From the NCBI GenBank assembly GCA_963578825.1, contig CAUZDW010000020.1:3739-67738 (forward strand): 64,000 nt of DNA, in the 5' to 3' direction. Position 1 is the stretch's first letter. Each line of letters starts with the position of its first letter. Under the pieces are notes generated by a model, which saw only the letters and a list, made by a program, of their open reading frames with translations, had not been told where the DNA came from and did not search any database. This DNA comes from JAJDNS01 sp963578825 (GTDB lineage: Bacteria; Acidobacteriota; Vicinamibacteria; Fen-336). Of the stretch, positions 19,285 through 27,304 are shown in pieces. Made by a program: the position numbers and the translations under genes.

Positions 19285-20760
19285 ATGCGCCACCCCCTCC
19301 TCGCCGCTCTCGCCGCCGCAGCGCTCTCCTGCAGCACGGCCTCGGAAAGGCCCAACCCGGCGAGACCGAACGTACTGTTCATCGCGATCGACGATCAGAA
19401 CGACTGGATCGGGGCCCTCGGTGGCCACCCTCAGGCCCGGACCCCGCACATCGACGGGCTCGCTCGGCGGGGAACGCTCTTCACGAACGCCCACGCCCAG
19501 TCGCCTTTGTGCAATCCGTCCCGCACGAGCGTCATGACGAGCCTGCGTCCCTCGACGACGGGTGTTTACGGACTCTCGCCCTGGTTCCGGGACCTCGAGG
19601 AGTGGAAGGACGTTGTCTCTCTCCCGCAGTACCTGGCCCGGCACGGCTACCGCACGTACTCGACGGGCAAAATCTATCACGGCGGCTACGGACGCCAGGA
19701 GGAAGACGACGAGTTCCAGGTGATCGGGCCGCCTGCCGGAGTGGGCTCGAAACCGGACGAGAAGCTCGTCGATACGCCGTCGCCGCATCCCCTCATGGAC
19801 TGGGGAACGTTCCCCCACAGGGACGAAGACAAGGGCGACTGGATCGTGGCGGACTGGGCGGTGGAGCAGCTCCGCGCTCTCCCGGAGGAGCCCTTCTTCC
19901 TCTCGGTCGGCTTCTTCCTGCCTCACGTGCCGCTCTACGTGACGCAGAAGTGGTACGACATGTACCCGGAAGAGTCCATCGTCCTGCCCCCGATGCTCAG
20001 GGACGACCGGGCCGACACGCCGCGCTTCTCCTGGTACCTGAACTGGACGCTGCCCGAGCCGCGCCTGCGGTTCCTCGAGGAGGCGGGTGAGTGGAAGAAC
20101 ATCGTCCGCTCATACCTGGCGGCCACTTCCTTCGTCGACAGCCAGGTCGGCCGCGTCCTGGACGCGCTCGGGGCGAGCGGGCGAGCGGACGACACGATCG
20201 TCGTCCTCTGGTCCGACCACGGGTACCACCTGGGCGAGAAGCTGATCTCCGGCAAGAACACCCTCTGGGATCGCTCGACGCGGGTTCCTCTCGTTTTCGC
20301 CGGGCCCGGCATCGCTTCCGGTGCGCAGTGCCGCCGCCCGGTGGAGCTTCTCGACATCTACCCGACGCTCGTGGAGCTGGCGGGGCTTCCCGCTAGGGAC
20401 GGCCTCGAAGGGCAGAGCCTGGTCCCGCAACTCCAGGACGCCGACACCCCGCGGGACCGGCCCGCCATCACGACCCACAACCACGACAACCACGGCGTCC
20501 GGTCGGAGGACTGGCGGTACATCCGCTATGCGGACGGCTCCGAGGAGCTCTACGACATGCGTCAGGACCCCAACGAGTGGCACAACCTCGCGGGCGACCC
20601 GGGGATGGCCGGGGTCCTCGAGACGCACCGGGGGTGGCTGCCGCCGTCGAGCGCGACGCCGGCCCCGGGAAGCAAGCACCGGATCCTGACGTACGAGGGC
20701 GGCGTGGCGACCTGGGAGGACCAAGAGATCGGTCCGAACGAGCCGGTTCCGGAGCTCTGA
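19285..20760 (+). CDS. Sulfatase lipoprotein, iduronate-2-sulfatase-like
   Basis: 491 residues. Lipoprotein signal ends at Cys16 (AALSC). Type I sulfatase: metal pair D36-D37 in LFIAIDDQND, and C76-N-P-S-R, whose Cys must be oxidised to formylglycine by a sulfatase-maturating enzyme. WSDHGYHLGEK supplies further ligands. The WIGALGGHPQARTPHIDGLA segment matches iduronate/choline-sulfatase relatives, so the target is probably a sulfated sugar in exported glycans. No maturase is clearly present in the window; the SUMF1-like domain at 44 kb lacks visible catalytic cysteines. Confidence 0.88.
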   Translation: MRHPLLAALAAAALSCSTASERPNPARPNVLFIAIDDQNDWIGALGGHPQARTPHIDGLARRGTLFTNAHAQSPLCNPSRTSVMTSLRPSTTGVYGLSPWFRDLEEWKDVVSLPQYLARHGYRTYSTGKIYHGGYGRQEEDDEFQVIGPPAGVGSKPDEKLVDTPSPHPLMDWGTFPHRDEDKGDWIVADWAVEQLRALPEEPFFLSVGFFLPHVPLYVTQKWYDMYPEESIVLPPMLRDDRADTPRFSWYLNWTLPEPRLRFLEEAGEWKNIVRSYLAATSFVDSQVGRVLDALGASGRADDTIVVLWSDHGYHLGEKLISGKNTLWDRSTRVPLVFAGPGIASGAQCRRPVELLDIYPTLVELAGLPARDGLEGQSLVPQLQDADTPRDRPAITTHNHDNHGVRSEDWRYIRYADGSEELYDMRQDPNEWHNLAGDPGMAGVLETHRGWLPPSSATPAPGSKHRILTYEGGVATWEDQEIGPNEPVPEL

Positions 20761-20773
20761 CGGGCCCTGGGAA

Positions 20774-22264
20774 TCAGTGCACCCCGCCCATGAGGGTCCT
20801 GACCCGAGGGACGAGAAGCGCGAGCACGACACCGGCGACGATGGTGGTGGCGGCAACGAAGCCGAAGAGGGTGGGCAGCTCCAGTGTCTCGTAGAGACCT
20901 GCGGTCCGCCCGCCCAGGTAGTTGCCGACGGCTGTCGCCAGGAACCAGACGCCCATCATCAGGCTGCTGACCCGCTGGGGCGCCAGCTTGGAGACCGTGC
21001 TGAGCCCCACCGGGGAGACACACATCTCGCCCACGACGTGCAGGAAGTAGGTGGCGACCAGCCACATGGGCGAGACCCTCATGCCGCCGGCCGAGGCCAT
21101 GGAGGCCCCGACCATCACAACGAAGCCCAGCCCGACGAACACGAGACCAATGGCGAACTTTGTCGGGCTGGAGGGCTGCCGGCTCCCCATCCGTATCCAG
21201 AGCCAGGCGAACGTCGGCGCAAGTAGGATGACGAAGAAGGCGGGCACCTGCTGGAACCACCCCGCCGGGAACGCCCCCATGCTCGCCACCTCACGATTGG
21301 TGTCGCGTTCGGCGAAGAGGTTCAGCGACGAGCCCGCCTGCTCGTAGGCGCCCCAGAAAAGCGCCGATGCGATGAAGAGCGCGACGATGGCCCACAGCCT
21401 CCCGCGCTCCACCGGGGTCCATTCGCCCGCGAGAAAGAGCCAGCCGAAGAGGGCGACCGTGAGGGCGAGAAGCAGGACGCCGAAGGCATTCGACAGACCC
21501 TCGGCGGTCAATTGAATGACACCGACGGAGACGAGGCCGATCGCCACGGCGGAGGCGGCCACGACGGCGCCGAGGGCGCCCCAGACCTGGCGCTTGAGGG
21601 CGGCGGCGGCCTCGGGCGTGTCGAGGCGCGAAGGGCTCATCCCGGCGTCGCCCAGAGTGCTTCCACCCCAGAGATAGAGAATCAGCCCGAGGACCATGCC
21701 GACGCCGGAGACGCCGAAGCCCAGATGCCAGTCGACCTTCTCTCCCAGGAAGCTGCACACCAGCGGACCGAGGAGGGCACCGATGTTGATGCCCATGTAG
21801 AAGAGGGAGAAGCCCGCGTCCCGGCGCTCGTCGTTCTGAGAGTAGAGCTGGCCGACGATGACGCTGATGTTGGGCTTCAGGAGACCGGTGCCGACGACCA
21901 CCAGCCCCAGCCCCGCAAAGAACGCCACGGTGCTGGGCAGGGCCATGCTGAAGTGGCCGGCCGCGATCAGGACGCCGCCGGCGAGCACGGCGCGGCGCTG
22001 CCCGATCAGGTGGTCGGCGATCCAGCCCCCGGGAAGACCGAACAGGTACACCATCGATGTGTAGAGGGCGTAGATCGACCCGGCGGCTCCGACGTTGAAA
22101 CCCAGGCCCCCATCGCTCACCGCGGCGGTGAGGTAGAGGATGAGCAGGGCCCGCATGCCGTAGTAGCTGAACCGCTCCCACATCTCGGTGAAGAAGAGGA
22201 CGGCCAGGCCGCGCGGGTGACCGAAGAAACGGCTGTCCCTGGAAGGCTCGGCGGGATCGCTCAT
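20774..22264 (-). CDS. POT/PTR2 family proton-dependent peptide transporter
   Basis: 496 residues with 12-14 membrane helices. The N-terminal LFFTEMWERFSYYGMRALLILYL holds the E-x-x-E-R-F-x-Y-Y motif of proton-coupled peptide transporters, and GLLKPNISVIVGQLY with FSLFYMGINIGALLGPLVC are PTR2 signatures. It imports di- and tripeptides. Converges with the sulfatase gene 13 bp away. Start ATG lies 6 bp after a TATCCT box, giving a leaderless message. Confidence 0.9.
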   Translation of the reverse strand: MSDPAEPSRDSRFFGHPRGLAVLFFTEMWERFSYYGMRALLILYLTAAVSDGGLGFNVGAAGSIYALYTSMVYLFGLPGGWIADHLIGQRRAVLAGGVLIAAGHFSMALPSTVAFFAGLGLVVVGTGLLKPNISVIVGQLYSQNDERRDAGFSLFYMGINIGALLGPLVCSFLGEKVDWHLGFGVSGVGMVLGLILYLWGGSTLGDAGMSPSRLDTPEAAAALKRQVWGALGAVVAASAVAIGLVSVGVIQLTAEGLSNAFGVLLLALTVALFGWLFLAGEWTPVERGRLWAIVALFIASALFWGAYEQAGSSLNLFAERDTNREVASMGAFPAGWFQQVPAFFVILLAPTFAWLWIRMGSRQPSSPTKFAIGLVFVGLGFVVMVGASMASAGGMRVSPMWLVATYFLHVVGEMCVSPVGLSTVSKLAPQRVSSLMMGVWFLATAVGNYLGGRTAGLYETLELPTLFGFVAATTIVAGVVLALLVPRVRTLMGGVH

Positions 22265-22270
22265 CCGGGA

Positions 22271-22276
22271 AGGATA
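22271..22276 (-). promoter_or_regulatory. -10 box for POT transporter gene (leaderless)
   Basis: TATCCT on the minus strand, exactly 6 bp from the ATG; no ribosome-binding site intervenes. Confidence 0.4.
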
Positions 22277-22306
22277 TCCGACCGATGGTACTCTACCGGA
22301 GAGAAG

Positions 22307-22582
22307 ATGGACTACCGCACCGACCGCGGGACGTTCACTCGACCCTACCCGAAACGAAACATCCGGCAGGGTGGGGGCGGGGCGATGGAGCTGGGGTTTC
22401 GGTACTCACGGATCGACCTCTCGGATGGCCCGGTCGACGGGGGCGTCCTCGCGGACTGGACGGTGGGGCTCAACTGGTATCCGACGTACCACATCAAGCT
22501 GATGTTCAACGGCATCTTGGCGAACCTCAAGGGCTCCAACCCGGTCGGAATCCTCCAGATGCGCCTACAGGTGGCCTTCTGA
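22307..22582 (+). pseudogene. Phosphate-selective porin (OprO/OprP-like) C-terminal remnant
   Basis: 91 residues resembling only the last beta-strands of an OprP-type outer-membrane porin: GAMELGFRYSRIDLSDG, then WTVGLNWYPTYHIKLMFNGI and the terminal aromatic Phe (LQVAF) used for outer-membrane insertion. Whole porins are 350-450 residues, so about three quarters are missing and the upstream sequence belongs to the POT promoter. A 5' deletion remnant. Confidence 0.65.
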
Positions 22583-22621
22583 CGCGGCGTCCGGCGTCGC
22601 AGGCTACAGGAAGCAAGGACC

Positions 22622-22778
22622 GTCATTCTGAGAGCTTCCATTCGTTGGGCGGGCCCGAAGCATCTCCCAATACCGCTATCGGGAGATGCTTCGTCGCATG
22701 CCCAGAGTCGAAGCTCCTCAGCATGACGGATATGTCCCTAGCAGGAGCTCCATCCTGGGGCGAGCTCCTCAGAATGAC
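22622..22778. repeat. Palindromic intergenic repeat (GTCATTCTGAG...CTCAGAATGAC)
   Basis: Ends in GTCATTCTGAG (22622-22632) and its exact complement CTCAGAATGAC (22768-22778), with a one-mismatch copy at 22717-22727. A perfect 13-bp inverted repeat (22656-22668 with 22681-22693, core AAGCATCTCCC) lies inside. Such CAGAATGAC-bounded palindromes recur as dispersed, probably non-autonomous repeats in many genomes. It fills the gap between the porin remnant and murJ. Confidence 0.6.
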
Positions 22779-22814
22779 ATTGTCTTGCGGGGCCAGATCC
22801 TCGTAGGCCGTCTG

Positions 22815-24398
22815 ATGAGCTCCGAGAGGCACAGCCCGATCCTCCGCGCCTCCGTCGTGTCCGCCGCGGGCACCGGCCTCTCCCGCGTGATGGGTGCCGT
22901 ACGCGACGTGGTTCTGAGCCACGTCTTCGGAGCGGGGCGGGCGTCCGACGCCTTCTGGCTCGCCTGGACGGTGCCGAGCGTCTTCCGTCGATTCGTGGCC
23001 GACGAGGGCCTCACTGGCGCCCTGATTCCGGCCGTGGGGCAGGCGGAGGAGGCGGAGGGTCCGGCGGGGGCACGTCGCCTGGCCGGGGCGGCCCTCGCGG
23101 CGCTGGTCCTCGCCTGTGCGGTGGTCTGTGTCGGAGGCATCCTGGCCGCCCCGTGGCTCGTGAGAGTCTTCGCCTGGGGCTTCACCAGGGATCCGGCCAA
23201 GTTCGAGCTGACCGTGACGCTCACTCGATGGCTCTTCCCCTTCGTCGCTTCCGTGAGCCTGGTGTCGTATTGCGAAGCGCTACTCAACTACAAGGGCCAC
23301 TTCTTCGTGCCCAAGATTGCGCCTGGCGTCGTGAGCGGCAGCATCGCGGCATCGGCGCTCTTCCTGGCCAACCGCTTCCAGGAGCCCGTGTACTCGCTCG
23401 TCGTCGGCGCGCTGGTGGGGGGGCTCGTGCACGTCTTGATTTGCATACCGCCCCTCGTGATGCGCTGGGGTCCCGTGATCCCGCTGGCGAGCGGATGGCG
23501 CACGCCTCGCTTTCGTCGATTGCTCCGCGAGATGGGCAAGGTCGCCCTCATCGGCCTCGTGGCCCAGTCCAACGTGGTGCTCCTGCGTCTGATCGCCTCG
23601 TTCCTCGAGGAGGGATCGGTCACGCAGTACTGGTATGCCGCCCGTGTCGTCGACCTGGCCCAGGGCGCCGTGGCGGTCGGCGTCGGCAGCGCGCTGCTAC
23701 CGACCATCTCCCGTGACGCGGCGGCCCGCAACTGGGACGACTTCCGGTCGCACTTTTCCGAAGCGGTGCACCTCGTGGCTTTCGTGATGCTGCCGGCCGC
23801 CGGGTTGCTGCTGGCGCTCGCCCCAGCGATCGTCGGCCTCCTCTTCCGCCACGGCGCCTTCGACGGGGAGGCCGCAGCCCGTACGAGCGCCACTTTGCAG
23901 ATGCTCATCCCGTTCATGCTGGCGCTGGCCGGCACCAACATCGTCAAGAAGGTGTTCTTTGCCGTGGACGATCGAACCTCTCTCCTGCTCGTGGGCGCGA
24001 TCGGTCTCGTCGTGACCGCCGGCCTCGGCTACCCGCTCTCGGCGAGGCTCGGGGTGAAGGGGCTGGGGCTCTCGCTGTCGCTGTCCACGAGCCTGCAGCT
24101 CCTGGCCTATGTCGCGATCCTGAGACGCACCATGGGCTCCCGGCTCGCTCTGCGGGAGCTCGCGACGCCCGTTTGGAAAATGGCGCTCGCCGCCGTCCCC
24201 GCTTCCCTGCTCGCCGTCTTGATCTGCGGAGTGGGAGAATGGGATCGCGGCCCGGCGAGCCTCTTCAACTGGGTGCTGCTGGGGACCGCGGCCCTCGCCG
24301 GGGGGGGCGCCTACCTCGCCGCCGCCTGGGCCCTCGATGTGAGGGTTCTTCGCTCGCTCCTCGGCCGTGTCCGTCGGTCCGACCCTCCGGCCTCCTGA
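22815..24398 (+). CDS. murJ: Lipid II flippase MurJ
   Basis: 527 residues with about 14 membrane helices of the MVF/MOP family. It flips lipid II to the periplasmic face for peptidoglycan synthesis. Landmarks: the N-terminal GTGLSRVMGAVRDVVLSHVFGAGRASDAFWLAW, RRFVADEGLTGALIPA and YCEALLNYKGHFFVPKIAPGV, all conserved in MurJ. Start ATG chosen at 22815 because in-frame sequence upstream lies in the palindromic repeat. No strong ribosome site. The cytochrome gene follows 127 bp downstream. Confidence 0.92.
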   Translation: MSSERHSPILRASVVSAAGTGLSRVMGAVRDVVLSHVFGAGRASDAFWLAWTVPSVFRRFVADEGLTGALIPAVGQAEEAEGPAGARRLAGAALAALVLACAVVCVGGILAAPWLVRVFAWGFTRDPAKFELTVTLTRWLFPFVASVSLVSYCEALLNYKGHFFVPKIAPGVVSGSIAASALFLANRFQEPVYSLVVGALVGGLVHVLICIPPLVMRWGPVIPLASGWRTPRFRRLLREMGKVALIGLVAQSNVVLLRLIASFLEEGSVTQYWYAARVVDLAQGAVAVGVGSALLPTISRDAAARNWDDFRSHFSEAVHLVAFVMLPAAGLLLALAPAIVGLLFRHGAFDGEAAARTSATLQMLIPFMLALAGTNIVKKVFFAVDDRTSLLLVGAIGLVVTAGLGYPLSARLGVKGLGLSLSLSTSLQLLAYVAILRRTMGSRLALRELATPVWKMALAAVPASLLAVLICGVGEWDRGPASLFNWVLLGTAALAGGGAYLAAAWALDVRVLRSLLGRVRRSDPPAS

Positions 24399-24525
24399 CG
24401 AGAGAGTCCGGGCCTGTGCCAGGGCGAGACGACTTCGTCTAGAATTGCGACAAGCCGTCACCGTGCGCCTGGGGCGTCGCTCCCGAGGTTGTGGTGACTC
24501 ACCCAAGAGCTCGGGAGGAAGACCA

Positions 24526-24981
24526 GTGATCAAGAACACGAAGCAGGCCATCGCCATCGCCGTCGTCGCCCTGGTGCTGGCAGCCGTGGGCGTCACCGCC
24601 TCGGCAGCGGACGTCATCAGCGAGCGGCAGGAGGCGATGGAGGGCGTCTATGACGGCATGAAGAACCTCGCCGCCATCGCCAAGGGGGAGGTCCCGTTCG
24701 ACGCCGAGGTGGTGCAGAAAAGCGCGGCGAGCATGAAAGACCACCTGCGGGAGGCCTCGCGCCTGTTTCCCGAGGGCAGCGACAAGGGTGACGTCGAGAC
24801 GTGGGCCATGCCCGAGATCTGGTCGAACCATGCCGATTTCGTCCTGAAGCTCGAGAAGGCTCAGGTCGCGGCCGAGGCCATGATGTCGGTGACGGAGGAG
24901 TCGGCTTTCCGTCCTGCAATGGGCAAGCTCGGAAACGCCTGCAAGAGCTGCCACACGGACTACCGTCGCCCGAAGCATTGA
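24526..24981 (+). CDS. Cytochrome c class II (cytochrome c'-like)
   Basis: 151 residues from GTG, 5 bp after GGAGGAAG. Signal peptide to about residue 28 (AIAIAVVALVLAAVGVTASA), then a four-helix-bundle sequence and a single C-terminal heme site C139-K-S-C-H143, the class II arrangement. A periplasmic electron carrier or gas-binding protein. Its TGA overlaps the TTG start of the following diheme cytochrome (TTGA), so the two are coupled and probably work together. Confidence 0.88.
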   Translation: MIKNTKQAIAIAVVALVLAAVGVTASAADVISERQEAMEGVYDGMKNLAAIAKGEVPFDAEVVQKSAASMKDHLREASRLFPEGSDKGDVETWAMPEIWSNHADFVLKLEKAQVAAEAMMSVTEESAFRPAMGKLGNACKSCHTDYRRPKH

Positions 24982-25886
24982 CGAGGACCCGGCGGGTGGC
25001 TGGGGCGCTGGTCGTCCTCGCGGCGGTCGGCGCCACGACCTTCCTGCTCCTGACCCGGGCCCGTCCTCTCGACGCGACGGCCCTCCCGGATCACGCGCCG
25101 GACGCGGCGCGGGGAGAAGTTCTGTTCAACGTCGGCAGCTGCGGCGAGTGTCACAAGGCCGCGGACGACACCCCGGGGGCCAAGGAGGGCCTGCCCACGG
25201 GCACCTCGCCATTCGAGACCCCGATCGGCGTCTTCTACGCCGGCAACCTCACCCCGGATCCCGAGACGGGCCTCGGCACCTGGAGCCAGATCGACTTCGT
25301 CAATGCCGTGACCCAGGGGCTCTCACCCGACGGAACGCACTACTTCCCCGCCTTTCCCTACCCCTCGTACCGCATCATGCCGCTCGAGGACGTCCTGGAC
25401 CTCCACGCCTACCTCGAGAGCCTGCCCGCTGTGCGCGCACCGCAGCGCGAGGCGGAAGTGCCGATGCCCGCTCTCGCCCGCCGGGGCGTCGGGCTCTGGA
25501 AGAGGCTCGCCCTCGACCACCGTCGCTTCGAGCCCGACCCGGGGAAGAGCGAGTCCTGGAACAGAGGCGCCTACCTGACCAGCGGGCCGGGCCACTGCGG
25601 GGAGTGCCACACACCGCGCAATTGGCTGATGATCCCCGACGAGAGCAGACACCTCGCCGGCGGCCGGCATCCGGCAGAGGACGTTGACGTCCCGAGCCTC
25701 AGGGGGCTCGTGGCGCGCGAGAAGTATTCGGATGCTGCGGACCTGACGCTGGCTCTTCAGTATGGTGAGACCTTCGGCTACGACGCGCTCTCGAGCGGAG
25801 GGATGGCCGCTATCCAGATGAATCTGGCGCTTCTCCCCGAAAGCGAAGTCCAGGCCATCTCGGAGTACCTCGTCAGCCTGGACTGA
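24978..25886 (+). CDS. Diheme cytochrome c
   Basis: 302 residues, start TTG at 24978 overlapping the previous stop; GTG at 24996 is an alternative. One N-terminal membrane anchor/signal (VAGALVVLAAVGATTFLLL), heme 1 at C55-G-E-C-H59, heme 2 at C207-G-E-C-H211. SPDGTHYFPAFPYPSYRIMPLEDVLDLHAYL is typical of cytochrome subunits of alcohol/aldehyde/gluconate dehydrogenases. Fragments of a close homologue lie at 57.08-57.18 kb. Partner dehydrogenase is not adjacent; the GMC enzyme at 35-37 kb is a possible partner by inference. Confidence 0.85.
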   Translation: MTRTRRVAGALVVLAAVGATTFLLLTRARPLDATALPDHAPDAARGEVLFNVGSCGECHKAADDTPGAKEGLPTGTSPFETPIGVFYAGNLTPDPETGLGTWSQIDFVNAVTQGLSPDGTHYFPAFPYPSYRIMPLEDVLDLHAYLESLPAVRAPQREAEVPMPALARRGVGLWKRLALDHRRFEPDPGKSESWNRGAYLTSGPGHCGECHTPRNWLMIPDESRHLAGGRHPAEDVDVPSLRGLVAREKYSDAADLTLALQYGETFGYDALSSGGMAAIQMNLALLPESEVQAISEYLVSLD

Positions 25887-26080
25887 GGAGCCAGGGACGC
25901 GGTTGCGGCGTTCGGGGTGGAGTCGACGCCGCAGGGCATCCTACTCCCAGAGTCGCCGAGGGGAGAGGCTTGGCGACCCAGGCTTGTCCGAGCGATAGTA
26001 GAAGACGGACCCGTCGGGGAACTCGTGCCGGTGGGGAAACAGCGCGCAAATCCCAGGGCGCGATACGACAGGTCGAAGGA

Positions 26081-27040
26081 ATGCAAACCAAACAAAGACG
26101 TCGCGACTTCTTGCGCATCTCGCGCGATACGCTGTTGGGCGCTGTCGTCGGTTCGCGATTTGGCGATCAACTTCCCGCCGCGGAAGCCAAAACCGGGGCC
26201 ACCTTTAGTTTCGGCACCTACGGCATGAAGACGATGACAACCGAAGACGCGATCCGCGCGGTTGCCGATGTAGGTTATGACGGCATTGAAATCACTGCCC
26301 ACTCCGATTGGGACGCGGCCCCCGAACGCATGTCACCCGATCGCCGCCAGCAGCTGCGAGCGTTGCTCGACGACACGGGCCTCGAAGTCACGGCTTTGAT
26401 GGAACATTTGTATCCGAGTAGCGACGACAAAACCCACGCCATTTCGCTTGATCGGCTGAAGCGCGTAGCCAAACTGGGACACGATCTCTCGCCACATTCT
26501 CGGCCGTTGATACAGACGGTGCTGGGCGGCGGCGAATGGGATCAAGTCAAAAACATGTTTAGAGATCGTTTGGCTGACTGGGCGAAAGTCGCAGAAGAGA
26601 CGAACACTGTCATCGCGATCAAACCTCATCGAGGCGGCGCGATGTCGCGGCCGTCCGAGACGGCATGGCTGATCGGGCAGTTGAACAACACGATCTGGAT
26701 TCGGATGGTCTACGACTATAGCCACTACGCGTTCCGCGACATGCCGCTCGCCGAGACGATCAAAACGGCACTGCCTTACACGGCTCATATCGCCATCAAG
26801 GATACGGTCAAGACGGACAAGGGTTTCAAGTTCGTGTTGCCCGGCGATAGTGGCAATTTCGACTTTGTCGAACTGTTCAAGCGCTTCTATGCGGGCGGTT
26901 ATCGCGGCGATATCTGCTGCGAAGTCAGCGGCCAGGTTTGGAACAGGCCCGGCTACGACCCGATCGCTGCGGCCAAGAAGTGCTACACGAACATTGCACC
27001 GCTATTCGCCAAAGCCAAGGTGCCGCGCCGCAGTTCGTGA
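26081..27040 (+). CDS. Tat-exported sugar phosphate isomerase/epimerase-like TIM-barrel protein
   Basis: 319 residues. Tat-like signal QRRRDFLRISRDTLLGAVVG, then the xylose-isomerase-like barrel: FSFGTYGMKTMTTEDAIRAVADVGYDGIEI, an LTALMEHL-like helix, IKPHRGG and a metal-site HIAIKD, ending GDICCEVS. Family members isomerise or epimerise sugars; the leader puts this one outside the cytoplasm, as in Planctomycetes. Codon use is visibly more AT-rich than the core genes, suggesting transfer. First gene of the PVC-like block. Confidence 0.8.
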   Translation: MQTKQRRRDFLRISRDTLLGAVVGSRFGDQLPAAEAKTGATFSFGTYGMKTMTTEDAIRAVADVGYDGIEITAHSDWDAAPERMSPDRRQQLRALLDDTGLEVTALMEHLYPSSDDKTHAISLDRLKRVAKLGHDLSPHSRPLIQTVLGGGEWDQVKNMFRDRLADWAKVAEETNTVIAIKPHRGGAMSRPSETAWLIGQLNNTIWIRMVYDYSHYAFRDMPLAETIKTALPYTAHIAIKDTVKTDKGFKFVLPGDSGNFDFVELFKRFYAGGYRGDICCEVSGQVWNRPGYDPIAAAKKCYTNIAPLFAKAKVPRRSS

Positions 27041-27094
27041 TTTGTCTCTCACAACCCTCGCTGCTCTATGAACCAAGAGATGGAGGAAACAACA

Positions 27095-27300
27095 TGGAGG
27101 GAGATCGCGTAGACCAAGAGCGGTTTGGTCCAGGTCTCGTCACCGTCGTCGTTTCTGACCAGGGGGACATGGTTCAGGTGATCTTCCCCCGGGACGCCTG
27201 TGTACCAGTTCGCCCAAGGCCCAAAGTCGACCGGCAGGCGATTGGGTTATGCTCGGAATACCCTGGAATCTCCGCTGCTCGTCTGAGTACTCCTCCGGCT
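27095..27300 (-). pseudogene. BNR/sialidase-like gene remnant with 7-bp duplication
   Basis: Reading the minus strand from 27300: EEYSDEQRRFQGIPSI and SPAGRLWA, the usual opening of exo-sialidase-like BNR proteins. It then shifts frame at a tandem CTTGGGC duplication and resumes as NWYTGVPGEDHLNHVPLV and DDGDETWTKPLLVYA. Only the first ~65 residues of the domain survive. It sits between two PVC-like genes, directly after the stop of the large dehydrogenase gene. Confidence 0.6.
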
Positions 27301-27304
27301 AACC

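Noticed and set aside
25941..26045. Minus-strand coding-like tail (FPDGSVFYYRSDKPGS...) upstream of the isomerase gene
   Set aside because: Too short and matches no family I recognise; might be a remnant but cannot be supported.
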